Positions 16,348 through 24,115 of a stretch of DNA of 40,741 nucleotides are shown here, in pieces. The notes beneath the pieces were generated by a model. The model was given only the letters and a program-made list of their open reading frames with translations. It was not told where the DNA came from and searched no databases. The stretch is from Thermoplasmata archaeon (GTDB lineage Archaea; Thermoplasmatota; Thermoplasmata; Lutacidiplasmatales; UBA184), in NCBI GenBank assembly GCA_021817245.1, contig JAKAVQ010000018.1, positions 1 to 40,741 of the forward strand, read 5' to 3'. Positions within the stretch are counted from its first letter, which is position 1, and every line of letters starts with the position of its first letter. The translations under genes and the position numbers were made by a program.

Positions 16348-17598
16348 GTGCTACCGAAGGACGGGGTGCCGGTCCCCTCGAGCGCGACCGGTCGCCTCGG
16401 CCCCGTCCGGGCCGCCGGGCCGCCCGGCCGACTCCGGGGCTCGCCGCTCGAGCTCCTCGAGTTCCCGGCGACCTCGGTCACGAACCCCCAGTTCCTCCGC
16501 TTCGACCTCGGGCGATGGGACCGGTTCTTCCTCCCGCCGGGGATGGCGGCGCTCTGCGACGACCGCGCGCTCGGCGCCCTCGAAATGATCGAGGACGACA
16601 ATCGCACGGCGATCCTCCCCGAGCCGGTGGCGACGCTCGATGGCCTCCCGTTCTACCTGTCCGTCAAGGGGGTCGGTTCGTCGCTGGATCCGTTCTCGCA
16701 CCGGCGGCTCGACCGCCGCTTTGCCGCCGAGCTCAGCGAAGACTCGGACGTGCGCGCCCGCCTTTCGCACGCCGGGGGCACGGACTCGGGTGGGATCATC
16801 ACCGGCGAGCTCTGGTTGCGGGGCTCGCCGTACGGGGGCCAGGGGCTCGAGCACGCCGAGACCGGTCTCGCCGTCTGCGCGGCCGCCGATCTCACGAACC
16901 TCGCGGGATTCCGCATCGCGCCGATCGTGAAGGTCGCCTTCCTTCCTCCCGAGGTCGAGCGACGGGTCCGCACGATCCACTGGTACCGCCGCTTCCCCGG
17001 GCGCTTCGTCCAGGAGCTTCGGCTCGTCCCCTCGAACGTACGCATCTACTTCCACGCGCGCACCACCCTCGGCCAGAGTATCGGGCACGTCTTCGACCTC
17101 TTCGGCGTCGATTCCTCGGCCCGGGCGCACCGGTTCCAGGTGAACTTCGTGCGGAGCGCGGTGGCCCTCCTCACGCTCTTCGCGCGCACGCTCGAGCACG
17201 ACGCCGCTCCCGGACGGTTGAGCGGGCTCGACTTCGAGGACGTCTGGCTCGACAAGGACGCGGTCGTCGCGCCGGACGGGACCGTCTTCTTCGTCGACCT
17301 CGAGGGAATCCGCCGCACCTCGGTCGAGCGGGCGGACGTCCGGGAGAAGGTCGACGACCAGGTCTACCGGTCCCTGTACGAGTTCATGTTCGCCTACGAA
17401 CAGATCGCGAACGAATCCGCGCGTCGCTTCGGCGATTTCGGAAACCGTAAGCGACGGTTCGAATCGGTGCTCGTCGAGGCCCTGCGCGACGACCCGTACG
17501 CGCGGGTGCGCGAGGAGCCGGGCGGCGTGGTCCTCGAGACGAGAAACCCGCTGAACGACGAATCGTTATATCACCAGTTCTCGTTGGTCGACCGCTAG
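16348..17598 (+). CDS. uncharacterised protein with a possible kinase-like C-terminal motif
   Basis: The 416-aa soluble protein matches no family I recognise. Around residues 290-320 it reads LSGLDFEDVWLDKDAVV, then GTVFFVDLEGI. This spacing resembles the HxDxxxxN and metal-binding Asp blocks of protein-kinase-like and aminoglycoside-phosphotransferase folds, but the similarity is weak. Other features are an N-terminal Pro/Gly/Arg-rich stretch, ITGELWLRGSPYGGQG near 155-170, and many aromatic and Arg residues. GTG 16348 has GGAGGAGGG directly upstream; GTG 16366 is an alternative. It precedes the next gene by 1 nt, but that gene has its own TATA box inside this gene's end. Confidence 0.7.
   Translation: MLPKDGVPVPSSATGRLGPVRAAGPPGRLRGSPLELLEFPATSVTNPQFLRFDLGRWDRFFLPPGMAALCDDRALGALEMIEDDNRTAILPEPVATLDGLPFYLSVKGVGSSLDPFSHRRLDRRFAAELSEDSDVRARLSHAGGTDSGGIITGELWLRGSPYGGQGLEHAETGLAVCAAADLTNLAGFRIAPIVKVAFLPPEVERRVRTIHWYRRFPGRFVQELRLVPSNVRIYFHARTTLGQSIGHVFDLFGVDSSARAHRFQVNFVRSAVALLTLFARTLEHDAAPGRLSGLDFEDVWLDKDAVVAPDGTVFFVDLEGIRRTSVERADVREKVDDQVYRSLYEFMFAYEQIANESARRFGDFGNRKRRFESVLVEALRDDPYARVREEPGGVVLETRNPLNDESLYHQFSLVDR
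17565..17572 (+). promoter_or_regulatory. TATA box inside the upstream gene's 3' end
   Basis: GTTATATC lies 28-35 nt before the ATG at 17600 and within the last codons of the preceding gene. The 17600 gene can thus be made from its own leaderless transcript. Confidence 0.55.
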
Positions 17599-17599
17599 C

Positions 17600-19138
17600 A
17601 TGGCGACGTGCCAAGAGGTCCACGATTTCCTCGTAGCGGTCGGAAGCCGGTCGGCGGCGCCCACGTTCCCGGCGGCCGACCTCCAACGCCTCGCGGAGCT
17701 TGGGCTCGTTCGCGCGGTCGACGCGGCGGGGTACCGCCAGCTCCAATCCGACGTCCAGTCCCTCGCCGCCGTCCAGAACGCGGTCGGCCAGGGACAGCTC
17801 GCGCGCACCCAGCTTGCCGAACGGCTGACGCACGACGACGAACACACCCACTCCATCCTCTTCCACCTCCACGGGAAGGACAAGCAGAGCCAGGAGATCG
17901 ACGCGGAAGGGCGCGACCGGGCGTCGCTCCAGTCGCTCGACGGCGACCTCGCGCAGCGGGTCAAGCTCCTCAACGACCTCGTCGCGAAGCGCTCGCTGCT
18001 CGACACCCTCGGCCCGTACGGGGATTCGTACCTCGCGCTCACCACCCTCGGCCAGGTCGAATCGAGGAACCTCGCGGTCCGCCTGTACCGGCTCGCGTCC
18101 TCGAGCTTCGACGCGTACTGGTCGCAGAGCCAGAAGATCGCCCTCGACTTTGCGCAGCTCGCCGACCGCGGGGCGGCCTACAACGCCCACCTGATCCCGA
18201 ACGTCGGCGAGGCCGACCGTTCCTACCTCTGGGCGGTATCGATCGGGCTCGCGCGGGACCAGCCGGACCCGGCGATCGGAGTGCCCCGTTTCGGCGAGGC
18301 GTTCGTGGGCCTGGGACCGCTCGCCGCGAACGTCGAGAACCGCCTGATGGCCGCCGAGATACTGTTCGCGCTCTCCCAGCCGATCCCGGACGAGGTGGCG
18401 GCCCTGCGCCCGCTCGTCGAGGACGTGAAGCGCCTCGGCGTGCCCGGCGAGTCGGCCCTCGGGATCGGGGCGATCCTCCTGTTCGGGCGTCGGGGCGACG
18501 GCACCTTCGCCACCGCCAACCTGCCGGCGTTCCTCCAGTGGACCCCCTCGTACGAGACCGCGGCCCTCCTCGCGATCATGAACGCCCCCCGGGACGCGCT
18601 CGGCGCGAAGTTCCAGTCGCTGCGCGGGATGTTCGGCGGTTGGGGGTACGAGCCGTCGGAGGACGTCGAGCTCGCCTCCGCGTACCTCGCCGTCTCGGAG
18701 GTACCAATCGATGGGGTCGCCGCGAAGCTCGGCATCCTCGCGAAGGGGCTCTCGACGTACCTGCAGTACCCGCTCGTCGCGGCCTCGATCCTCGCGTCGG
18801 TGGCGACCCTCGAGGCGAACGAGACGTTGAATCTCCTCGAGCAGGCGTACATGGTGGTTGGGCGCCGGACCGCCGGTGCGCTCTCTCAGGCCGAGCTCAT
18901 CACCCTCGCCGTCCGGATGGTCCACAGCCTGCGGGACGAGCTCGTCGGCGCGCTCGACACGACGGCGACGGTCCCCGGCGTCGGCGCCCCCACGCCGATG
19001 ATCCGGCCCGTGTTCCTGCCGCTGATCGTCGCGCACAACTTCTACTTCTCGACCTACAGCGGGTTCTCGGGAGCCCACCCCGGCCACGTCCATGGGTTCG
19101 CCGGCGGCGGCGTGGGCGGCGGCGGGGGCATGGGATGA
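17600..19138 (+). CDS. uncharacterised 512-residue helical protein
   Basis: This mostly alpha-helical soluble protein has no transmembrane segment. Recognisable stretches are an amphipathic helical N-terminus, MFGGWGYEPSEDVELASAY near residue 345, and a C-terminal tail that is Gly/His-rich (HPGHVHGFAGGGVGGGGGMG). The GWGY-x3-EDVELAS pattern recalls bacterial DUF4003-like proteins, but I cannot confirm it. The His/Gly tail could bind metal or be disordered. It has its own TATA box and overlaps the next gene by 4 nt (ATGA), so it is coupled to the membrane glycoprotein. Confidence 0.75.
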   Translation: MATCQEVHDFLVAVGSRSAAPTFPAADLQRLAELGLVRAVDAAGYRQLQSDVQSLAAVQNAVGQGQLARTQLAERLTHDDEHTHSILFHLHGKDKQSQEIDAEGRDRASLQSLDGDLAQRVKLLNDLVAKRSLLDTLGPYGDSYLALTTLGQVESRNLAVRLYRLASSSFDAYWSQSQKIALDFAQLADRGAAYNAHLIPNVGEADRSYLWAVSIGLARDQPDPAIGVPRFGEAFVGLGPLAANVENRLMAAEILFALSQPIPDEVAALRPLVEDVKRLGVPGESALGIGAILLFGRRGDGTFATANLPAFLQWTPSYETAALLAIMNAPRDALGAKFQSLRGMFGGWGYEPSEDVELASAYLAVSEVPIDGVAAKLGILAKGLSTYLQYPLVAASILASVATLEANETLNLLEQAYMVVGRRTAGALSQAELITLAVRMVHSLRDELVGALDTTATVPGVGAPTPMIRPVFLPLIVAHNFYFSTYSGFSGAHPGHVHGFAGGGVGGGGGMG

Positions 19139-20190
19139 TCGGGGCCCGGGCGCTCCTCCTCGCGTCGGTCGTCGTCCTCGGCGTCACCGCGGGGGCGGTC
19201 GCCGGCCACTACGTCCCGAAGGTCGGGGACTCGTTCGCCTACACCGAGGCGGTTGTCCTCTCGAACGGGGTCGGCAACTACACGGGCTATTCCGAGGGAA
19301 CCTACGTGAACGGGACCGTCGCGGTGACCGCGGTCGCCGCCAACGGGACCGAGTCGGCGACCTACTCGAACTCGAACCATTACGCGAACAACACCGGGGC
19401 GAGCGAGCGCTGGACCTCGAGCGGCTCGTTCACGTTCTCGGCGGTGACGTTCCACTACGTCCAGGGCACCGACAACCAGACGGGGTACACGAACCCGTAC
19501 GTCTGGTTCTACATGAACAACTCCCTCGCCGTGGGGTCGACGTTCTACCTGCTCAACACCGGCATGAAGGTGGTCGCGACCGCGGCCGACTACGACCTCT
19601 CGGGCTCGTACGTGAAGGCGATCTTTGCGGAAGGGAATGGCTCGTTCCCGCGCAACGACGTCTACGGCGCCTTCACGGCGACGTACACCTGGCGCGAGTG
19701 GTTCGACCCGTCGACCGGGTACGTCATCGCCTACCTTTACACCGAGCACGATTCGAACCCGGCGGGGGACGGATTCGACCTCACCGACTCGCTCGCCGTG
19801 ACCCAGACGTCGTACGCGCTGACGCCCGGCACCGCTCCCCCGCCCCCTCCGTCGGGCGGGGGCTCGGGGGTTTCGGTCCCGCTCCTCCTCGGGGTGGTCG
19901 CGGGCGTCGTGCTGATCGCGATCGTCGTCGCCGCCGTCGCGACCCGGCACCGGCGCCGCGGGGCGCTCCCCCGGCACTCGGCCCACGGCGAGGTCGGGTT
20001 CACCGTCCCGCCGGTCGCGCTCCCGCCGAGCGGGACGGCCCCCCCTCCGATCCACCTGACGCCGTCCGGGCAGCCCGCGGTCCAGCAGATCGTGATCCAG
20101 GAGACCGTCAAGGTGAACTGCCGCTACTGCGGGGCGCTCATCGACTCGACGGTCGCGAAGTGCCCGTTCTGTGGGGCGGCCCGAACGTAG
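19135..20190 (+). CDS. secreted/membrane-anchored glycoprotein with C-terminal zinc ribbon
   Basis: The 351-aa protein has a signal peptide (about 1-23) and an extracellular domain (about 24-235) rich in Asn, Ser, Thr and Tyr, with at least six N-x-S/T sequons. A Pro/Gly linker and one membrane helix (about 245-268) follow, then a basic stop-transfer stretch (RHRRRG). The cytoplasmic tail ends in a zinc ribbon, CRYCGALIDS and CPFCGA. The layout suggests a surface sensor or anchor with an internal zinc module. The start overlaps the stop of the 512-residue protein. The 3' end overlaps the convergent GNAT gene by 53 bp. Confidence 0.82.
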   Translation: MIGARALLLASVVVLGVTAGAVAGHYVPKVGDSFAYTEAVVLSNGVGNYTGYSEGTYVNGTVAVTAVAANGTESATYSNSNHYANNTGASERWTSSGSFTFSAVTFHYVQGTDNQTGYTNPYVWFYMNNSLAVGSTFYLLNTGMKVVATAADYDLSGSYVKAIFAEGNGSFPRNDVYGAFTATYTWREWFDPSTGYVIAYLYTEHDSNPAGDGFDLTDSLAVTQTSYALTPGTAPPPPPSGGGSGVSVPLLLGVVAGVVLIAIVVAAVATRHRRRGALPRHSAHGEVGFTVPPVALPPSGTAPPPIHLTPSGQPAVQQIVIQETVKVNCRYCGALIDSTVAKCPFCGAART

Positions 20191-20983
20191 CCCACCCGTC
20201 GCGCACCGTAGGGGGCGCGGCTCGGGAGTACAGGGAGATCTCCCCCACGCGGAGCAGGCCCGCGCTCTCGGCGAGGTAGCGCGACACGGGGTTCCGCTCG
20301 GAGATCTCGGAGAACACCTCGTCGAGCCCGGCTTCGTGGGCCCAGAGGAGCCGGGCGAAGAGGAGGTCCAGGCCCACGCCGAGCCGGCGGTACCCGGGGC
20401 GGACGGTGAGCGAGTGGAGCCGGGCCCGCCGGCCGGCCACCGAGACCCACGCGGCGCCGGCGATGCGGTCGCCGACCTCGACGACGAAGCACGGCTCGGC
20501 CTCGAGCGACGCGTGGCGGAGCCACCGGTCGCTCACGGTACCGTAGACCTCGCGGAGGAGTTCCCGAACGCTCTCGGCGTCGGGGGGCGCCGCCGACCGC
20601 ACCGCGTGGCGGAACGCGTGCACCGGCGGGGGAGAGTCGAGCCCGGCCCCGAAGATCCCGAAGACTTCCCGGGGCGCCGGGAGGGGTTGCTCCGAGTAGA
20701 CCGCCGCCTCGGGGAGCTCGGCGAAGAGCCGCGCGGCGAGCCCGGGCGAGCGGGTGAACACCGACGCGACCTGCTCCTCGGCGTCGCCGAGGACGACCGC
20801 GGCGATGCCCCCGGGCGAGCGAACGGCCCGGACCCGCCCTCCCGAATCGAGCGCCTCGCGGGCGAACTTCGGCAGGAACGGGTCGAACCGGTCGGAGAGG
20901 CCGAACGAGCCGAGGCGCGAGAGCTCCTCCGGCGCGATGGGTTCGGTCTCGACCGGCCGATCGGACGGAACGGGGGAGAGCAT
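20138..20983 (-). CDS. GNAT-family N-acetyltransferase with extra N-terminal domain
   Basis: The C-terminal half has the GNAT core: VVEVGDRIAGAAWVSV, then LHSLTVRPGYRRLGVGLDLL with the acetyl-CoA loop RPGYRRLGVG, then SERNPVSRYLAESAGL. The N-terminal 130 residues form a second region (FDPFLPKFAREALDSGGRVR) that resembles a partial GNAT fold. ATG 20983 is chosen because TATA-like CTTATC lies 28-33 nt upstream; a longer reading to 21070 would put the TATA box inside the gene. It would give 281 aa. The last 53 bp lie antisense to the end of the zinc-ribbon glycoprotein gene. The acetyl acceptor is unknown. Confidence 0.85.
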   Translation of the reverse strand: MLSPVPSDRPVETEPIAPEELSRLGSFGLSDRFDPFLPKFAREALDSGGRVRAVRSPGGIAAVVLGDAEEQVASVFTRSPGLAARLFAELPEAAVYSEQPLPAPREVFGIFGAGLDSPPPVHAFRHAVRSAAPPDAESVRELLREVYGTVSDRWLRHASLEAEPCFVVEVGDRIAGAAWVSVAGRRARLHSLTVRPGYRRLGVGLDLLFARLLWAHEAGLDEVFSEISERNPVSRYLAESAGLLRVGEISLYSRAAPPTVRDGWATFGPPHRTGTSRPSSR

Positions 20984-21107
20984 CGGTGCGACGAGGACTA
21001 GCGTCGCGAAGATAAGGGCCCGACGCGTCGCCCGTCGGGGGAGTACGGGTAGGGACCGGACGCCGCGCATCCCGTTCGGCGCGCGTTCGTCCCCCGAGGG
21101 CGCGGGT

Positions 21108-21497
21108 TCACGCGGAAGGGGGGACGGCCTTCGGGTGGAGCGCGCGGCCGAGGGCCGAGAAGCCCGTCAGCGCGCACTTGATCCGCACGGGGGAGAGCGG
21201 AATGCCGAGGAGCGCGATCACCTCGTCGCCCGTGAGGTGGCCGGCCTCGTCCAGCGTGAGGCCCTTGACCTTCTCGGTCAGCATTGACGTGCTCGCCATG
21301 CTGATCGCGCACCCGTCGCCCTGGAAGCGGACCTCGTCGATCCGCTGCGTGGAGGGGTCCACCTTCAGCCGGAGCGTGATGTGGTCCCCACAGAGAGGGT
21401 TCGACTCTTCGCCGACCCGGTCGGCGCCGTCGAGGGGACCGAAGTTCCTCGGTGCCCGGTAGTGCTGGAGGATGACCTCCTGGTACATGTCGTACAT
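21108..21497 (-). CDS. sufU: Fe-S cluster assembly scaffold, SufU/IscU type
   Basis: The 129-aa scaffold builds [2Fe-2S] or [4Fe-4S] clusters for transfer to apoproteins. The three ligand cysteines are in NPLCGD, GDGCAIS and RIKCALTGF, and the conserved start YQEVILQHYRAPRNFG is present. The TSMLTEKVKG block matches SufU/IscU. A cysteine desulfurase is not in view. The start is taken at MYDMYQEV (21497). A TATA-like GTTTAGTAC lies 48-56 nt upstream, giving a leader of about 25 nt. The frame stays open to 21950, but that part is Arg/Pro-rich and looks non-coding. Confidence 0.93.
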   Translation of the reverse strand: MYDMYQEVILQHYRAPRNFGPLDGADRVGEESNPLCGDHITLRLKVDPSTQRIDEVRFQGDGCAISMASTSMLTEKVKGLTLDEAGHLTGDEVIALLGIPLSPVRIKCALTGFSALGRALHPKAVPPSA

Positions 21498-21544
21498 ACG
21501 GAGCGTCCGAACGGAGTCGCCGACATCTTCGCACCGTCGCGGAC

Positions 21545-21553
21545 GTACTAAAC
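21545..21553 (-). promoter_or_regulatory. TATA box of the sufU-like gene
   Basis: Minus-strand GTTTAGTAC is 48-56 nt before the ATG at 21497. It supports the short start and argues against a long N-terminal extension. Confidence 0.45.
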
Positions 21554-21922
21554 GCCTTCCGCGAGAGTGGCGGGGTCCCATGATTCGTCGCGGCCTCTCG
21601 AGCGCCCGGCCCGCGCCCACCGATCGAGGTTCCTCGTGACCGTTCCCCCGGCGGCCTCGCGACGCTGCGTCACCGCGCTCTGAGCGCGGAGGAACGCCGC
21701 CGGGCCGCGGTCGATCGCCGAGAACGCTCCCTCGACGCTCGCGCGGAAACGATCCGTCGTGCGGACGAGGTCCGGGAGGTGGCGGTACGGGAGGATCATC
21801 CGCCGCCCCAACGGATGCCCCTTTGGTCGAGCGTCTGCCCGCCCCTCGGGGCCGAGACGGGGCGACTCGCCGGTGTCGGGCCCGTTGGTCGAGCTCGGTT
21901 CGGTCGCGGCGGGCGTCTTCAC
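21548..21922 (-). CDS. doubtful small protein, unknown function
   Basis: A 124-codon frame starts at GTG 21922; a shorter form starts at ATG 21799 (ILPYRHLPDLVRTTDRFRAS). The middle part has plausible helical periodicity (VEGAFSAIDRGPAAFLRA), but both ends are Pro/Arg-rich. No family is recognised. A weak TATA-like CGATAGC lies about 40 nt upstream of the GTG. It would be upstream of the sufU-like gene on the same strand. It may be non-coding GC-rich DNA at the edge between the two halves of the window. Confidence 0.3.
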   Translation of the reverse strand: MKTPAATEPSSTNGPDTGESPRLGPEGRADARPKGHPLGRRMILPYRHLPDLVRTTDRFRASVEGAFSAIDRGPAAFLRAQSAVTQRREAAGGTVTRNLDRWARAGRSRGRDESWDPATLAEGV

Positions 21923-22105
21923 GAGGCGCCCGCGGTTTCCGGCCTGGCATTGCCCGCGCTATCGAATCGAGGAGTTCGCGTACGGCGAGGGAGCAACTCG
22001 GCCGTAGGAGACCACGTTCGTCCTAAGGCCGTTCGACAGCATGCCACCGGTGGGGGGAGACCCCGAGCTCAGCGAGGAGCAGGACCCGCGCCACGAGGGG
22101 CGGGG
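21923..22105. other. intergenic stretch at a composition boundary
   Basis: No gene or clear structured element was found here. GC content drops visibly from here rightward, so this is about where the dense core-like half meets the accessory half. Confidence 0.3.
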
Positions 22106-22114
22106 TAGATATTC
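22106..22114 (+). promoter_or_regulatory. TATA-like box for a small membrane-protein gene
   Basis: TAGATATTC lies 54-62 nt before ATG 22168, or 36-44 nt before the alternative GTG 22150. Confidence 0.35.
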
Positions 22115-22167
22115 GGAGCGAGCCTTCGCCTCCGTCGGGACTCTGGCAAGTGGGGCGCGATCCAACC

Positions 22168-22440
22168 ATGGGGCCACGAGCACGCACCGCAGCATCCTAC
22201 GCACCGGGACTGGTCTTGTTCGTGGTGGGCCTGATCGCTCTGGTCGCTTTTCCGTTGGGAGGCCCCCCACCCTGCACGTGCTCCACCGGACCGAACGGGA
22301 CCGTCTGTCCGCCGTGCGCGTCGTATGCATACCCTCTCGCCCCGCTCGGGCTCTTGCTCTTGGTTGCCTCTGGCTTCTACACACTGGCTGCGTTCCTCGT
22401 TCGGCTCACGCTTCGGCTCAATCCACTCACCGGCAGGTAA
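22168..22440 (+). CDS. two-helix membrane protein with Cys-rich loop
   Basis: The 90-aa protein has a membrane helix at about residues 9-32, a loop with four cysteines (CTCSTGPNGTVCPPC), a second helix at about 52-75, and a basic C-terminus. The loop Cys pattern could bind metal or form disulfides outside the cell. GTG 22150, six codons upstream in frame, is an alternative start. No family is recognised. It is convergent with the secreted-protein gene, with a perfect hairpin between them. Confidence 0.6.
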   Translation: MGPRARTAASYAPGLVLFVVGLIALVAFPLGGPPPCTCSTGPNGTVCPPCASYAYPLAPLGLLLLVASGFYTLAAFLVRLTLRLNPLTGR

Positions 22441-22560
22441 CCCCGCCTCGTCCGCGCTCCGGCCGCGGCTAGCGGGACCCCGACGGCCCGCACCACGAAG
22501 CACGACCCCACGTTAGGCTCGGGCGCATCCGGAGGCGCGCCGGGGCTGCCAGGCACGCGT

Positions 22561-22581
22561 CGGAGGCCGCGAAGGCCTCCG
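22561..22581. terminator. perfect hairpin between convergent genes
   Basis: CGGAGGCC and GGCCTCCG form an 8-bp perfect stem around GCGAA. It lies midway between two convergent genes and could end transcripts from both sides. No strong U tract follows directly. Confidence 0.35.
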
Positions 22582-22649
22582 CGCCCGACCCCACCCCTTC
22601 GCTCCGCCCGACTAGGTGGCGCCAGTTATTCCTCCGACCCCCGCTCGGC

Positions 22650-23276
22650 TCAGCCTCCCAGGGGCTGGACCCCGAAAATCAGCACGACTCCAGTGTCAAT
22701 CTCATAGGGGTTCGACGCGCCCGGATTGATCGTCTGAAAGTCCCCCGCCCCTTCCCCGGCCGCGATCGCCGCTGTGCTCTCGAAAGGCAAGAAGTTCGGT
22801 TGGTGGCTGTAGCTCGCGGTGTAGGCGACGACGAAGAGGAGCCACGGACCCTTCATTTCGCCGGCCGTGCCATTGGTGCCGAAGCCGGGGGCACCTGCCA
22901 TCACGTGATCGTGGTAGGGAAAGTTGTTCAGCGCCCCGCCGTGAAAGCATGGGTCGCACAGCGGAACGTATCCGCTGGGCAGTTGCTCCGCATGGCAGGT
23001 CGATGGAGTCGCCACATTGCACCCCGTGGGGAGCGGGAAGTAGGCGGCGATGTAAATGGGCTCGGCGGTCGCTTTCAGTGCCGGGCTCGGGTTCGTTACG
23101 ATCTTCGCGATGAATATGCAGTACTCGTGGCCGTTCGCATAGGCCAGCTCCGCGCAGGGGCCTGCGGCTCGGGCGGGCGCCGAGACGCCCCCGAGCACCG
23201 CAGCCACCAAGGCCAAGCCGAGGCCAACTACCAGCATCGAGCTCATTCGCTTCTTGGCGATACCCCTTCGTTTCAT
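22650..23276 (-). CDS. secreted Cys-rich protein, unknown function
   Basis: The 208-aa protein has a basic N-terminus (MKRRGIAKKR), a hydrophobic signal helix (about 14-31) and a likely cleavage site after APARA. The mature part has six or more cysteines, probably in disulfides, and a PYHDHV motif followed by GFGTNGTAGEMKGPW. Similar PYHDHV-type secreted proteins occur in soil archaea and bacteria as far as I recall, without known function. A TATA box (CCTCTATACC) lies 49-58 nt upstream, and a hairpin (CCGAAG-ACGAAA-CTTCGG, 23302-23319) sits at the expected transcript start. It is divergent from the regulator at 23400. Confidence 0.75.
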   Translation of the reverse strand: MKRRGIAKKRMSSMLVVGLGLALVAAVLGGVSAPARAAGPCAELAYANGHEYCIFIAKIVTNPSPALKATAEPIYIAAYFPLPTGCNVATPSTCHAEQLPSGYVPLCDPCFHGGALNNFPYHDHVMAGAPGFGTNGTAGEMKGPWLLFVVAYTASYSHQPNFLPFESTAAIAAGEGAGDFQTINPGASNPYEIDTGVVLIFGVQPLGG

Positions 23277-23324
23277 TCGGTTCTGCGGATCTCTCCGCCC
23301 TCCGAAGACGAAACTTCGGGCGGA

Positions 23325-23334
23325 GGTATAGAGG
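23325..23334 (-). promoter_or_regulatory. TATA box of the secreted-protein gene
   Basis: Minus-strand CCTCTATACC is 49-58 nt before the ATG at 23276. A 6-bp inverted repeat lies just downstream of it, at 23302-23319. Confidence 0.5.
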
Positions 23335-23350
23335 CAATGAATTCAGCGAG

Positions 23351-23367
23351 GTACGTTGTCGTACGAC
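23351..23367. promoter_or_regulatory. palindromic candidate operator in a divergent promoter
   Basis: Two palindromes overlap: GTACG-TTGT-CGTAC (23351-23364) and GTCGTACGAC (23358-23367). They lie between the TATA box of the secreted-protein gene and the start of the ribbon-helix-helix-like gene, the natural place for an autoregulatory site. A weak TATA, AGTATCGC, follows at 23371-23378. Confidence 0.35.
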
Positions 23368-23399
23368 TGAAGTATCGCTAGTACGTATCGAGAGGGCGT

Positions 23400-23972
23400 A
23401 TGGTCGACGCTCCGAGAAAGACCGTCCTGAGGTCCGTGCGATTCAGCCCCACGGAGGAAGAGATCCTCAGCCAAGAGGCGAAGGCGAATGGGGTCACGTT
23501 CAACGCGCTGATTTCGAAGCTGGTCGCCCGGTATGTCGAGTGGGACCGATTCGCCGATAAGTACGGCTACGTCGCGCTCCCACGGCAGTCGTTCCGATAC
23601 CTGACGTCGCTCCTCAGCGAAGCGCAACTCGAGGACTTTGGAAAGGAGACCGGGCATCGCAACGCGGGGGCCATCACTCAGTTCTGGTTCCAACGCCTCA
23701 ACCTCGAGACGTTCCTGAGCTTTCTCTCGCTCTCCGCGAAGTACTGTCGGATCTGGCAGTACGAAATCGGTCGTCAAGGAACGAATCTGGTCCTGACCGT
23801 GCACAGCGACATAGGACCCGCGTACGCGGCGGTGCACCGGCAGTACTTCGATCAGGCGATTCGTGGCATCCTCGGAGTCGTCCCGAAGGTCGAGCAGAAA
23901 GGCGACTCCGTGGTCTTCGTCTTTCCGGAGCCCTCTCTTCGATTCGGACCCCCGGGTACGAGGGAGCGGTAA
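23400..23972 (+). CDS. ribbon-helix-helix-like protein with ligand-binding-like C-terminal domain
   Basis: The 190-aa protein has an N-terminal part, VLRSVRFSPTEEEILSQEA then GVTFNALISKLVARYVEWD, that fits a ribbon-helix-helix fold (one strand, two helices). The C-terminal half (LVLTVHSDIGPAYAAVHRQY, then VVFVFPEP) recalls sensor domains in a family with many paralogues in soil Thaumarchaeota and related archaea. This is from memory and unverified. A role as a DNA-binding sensor is inferred. It is divergent from the secreted-protein gene with palindromes between them. The ATG is 22-29 nt after a weak TATA, so probably leaderless. Confidence 0.7.
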   Translation: MVDAPRKTVLRSVRFSPTEEEILSQEAKANGVTFNALISKLVARYVEWDRFADKYGYVALPRQSFRYLTSLLSEAQLEDFGKETGHRNAGAITQFWFQRLNLETFLSFLSLSAKYCRIWQYEIGRQGTNLVLTVHSDIGPAYAAVHRQYFDQAIRGILGVVPKVEQKGDSVVFVFPEPSLRFGPPGTRER

Positions 23973-24013
23973 AAGCCTAGGCTACGAGGGGCTGGTCACG
24001 AGGAGGGAATCTA

Positions 24014-24082
24014 GGACTTCCAACGCGCGTCCCCGATTCGGTTTCTGACGGTAAACGTACCCGGGGGCCGCGTCGTACGTGC
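24014..24082 (+). repeat. dispersed repeat, copy 1
   Basis: This 69-bp unit matches the copy at 33719-33785 at about 90% identity. Both begin GGACTTCCAACGCGCGTCCC, share TTTCTGACGG and end near GCGTCGTA. It lies 41 bp downstream of the stop of a plus-strand gene, in the gap between convergent genes. No terminal inverted repeats or target-site duplication were seen. Confidence 0.8.
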
Positions 24083-24115
24083 TCGTTTCTCGCTCGGATG
24101 GTCTCCGAATGAAGT

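Noticed and set aside
20984-21070. Longer N-terminus for the GNAT gene with a membrane-like helix
   Set aside because: A TATA-like box lies inside the extension at the right distance from ATG 20983.
21498-21950. N-terminal extension of the SufU-like protein to 280 aa
   Set aside because: SufU/IscU proteins start where ATG 21497 lies, and the extension is Arg/Pro-rich with a TATA box inside it.
22069-22503. 144-aa minus-strand frame
   Set aside because: It is opposite a frame with two clear membrane helices, and its own sequence is low-complexity and charged.
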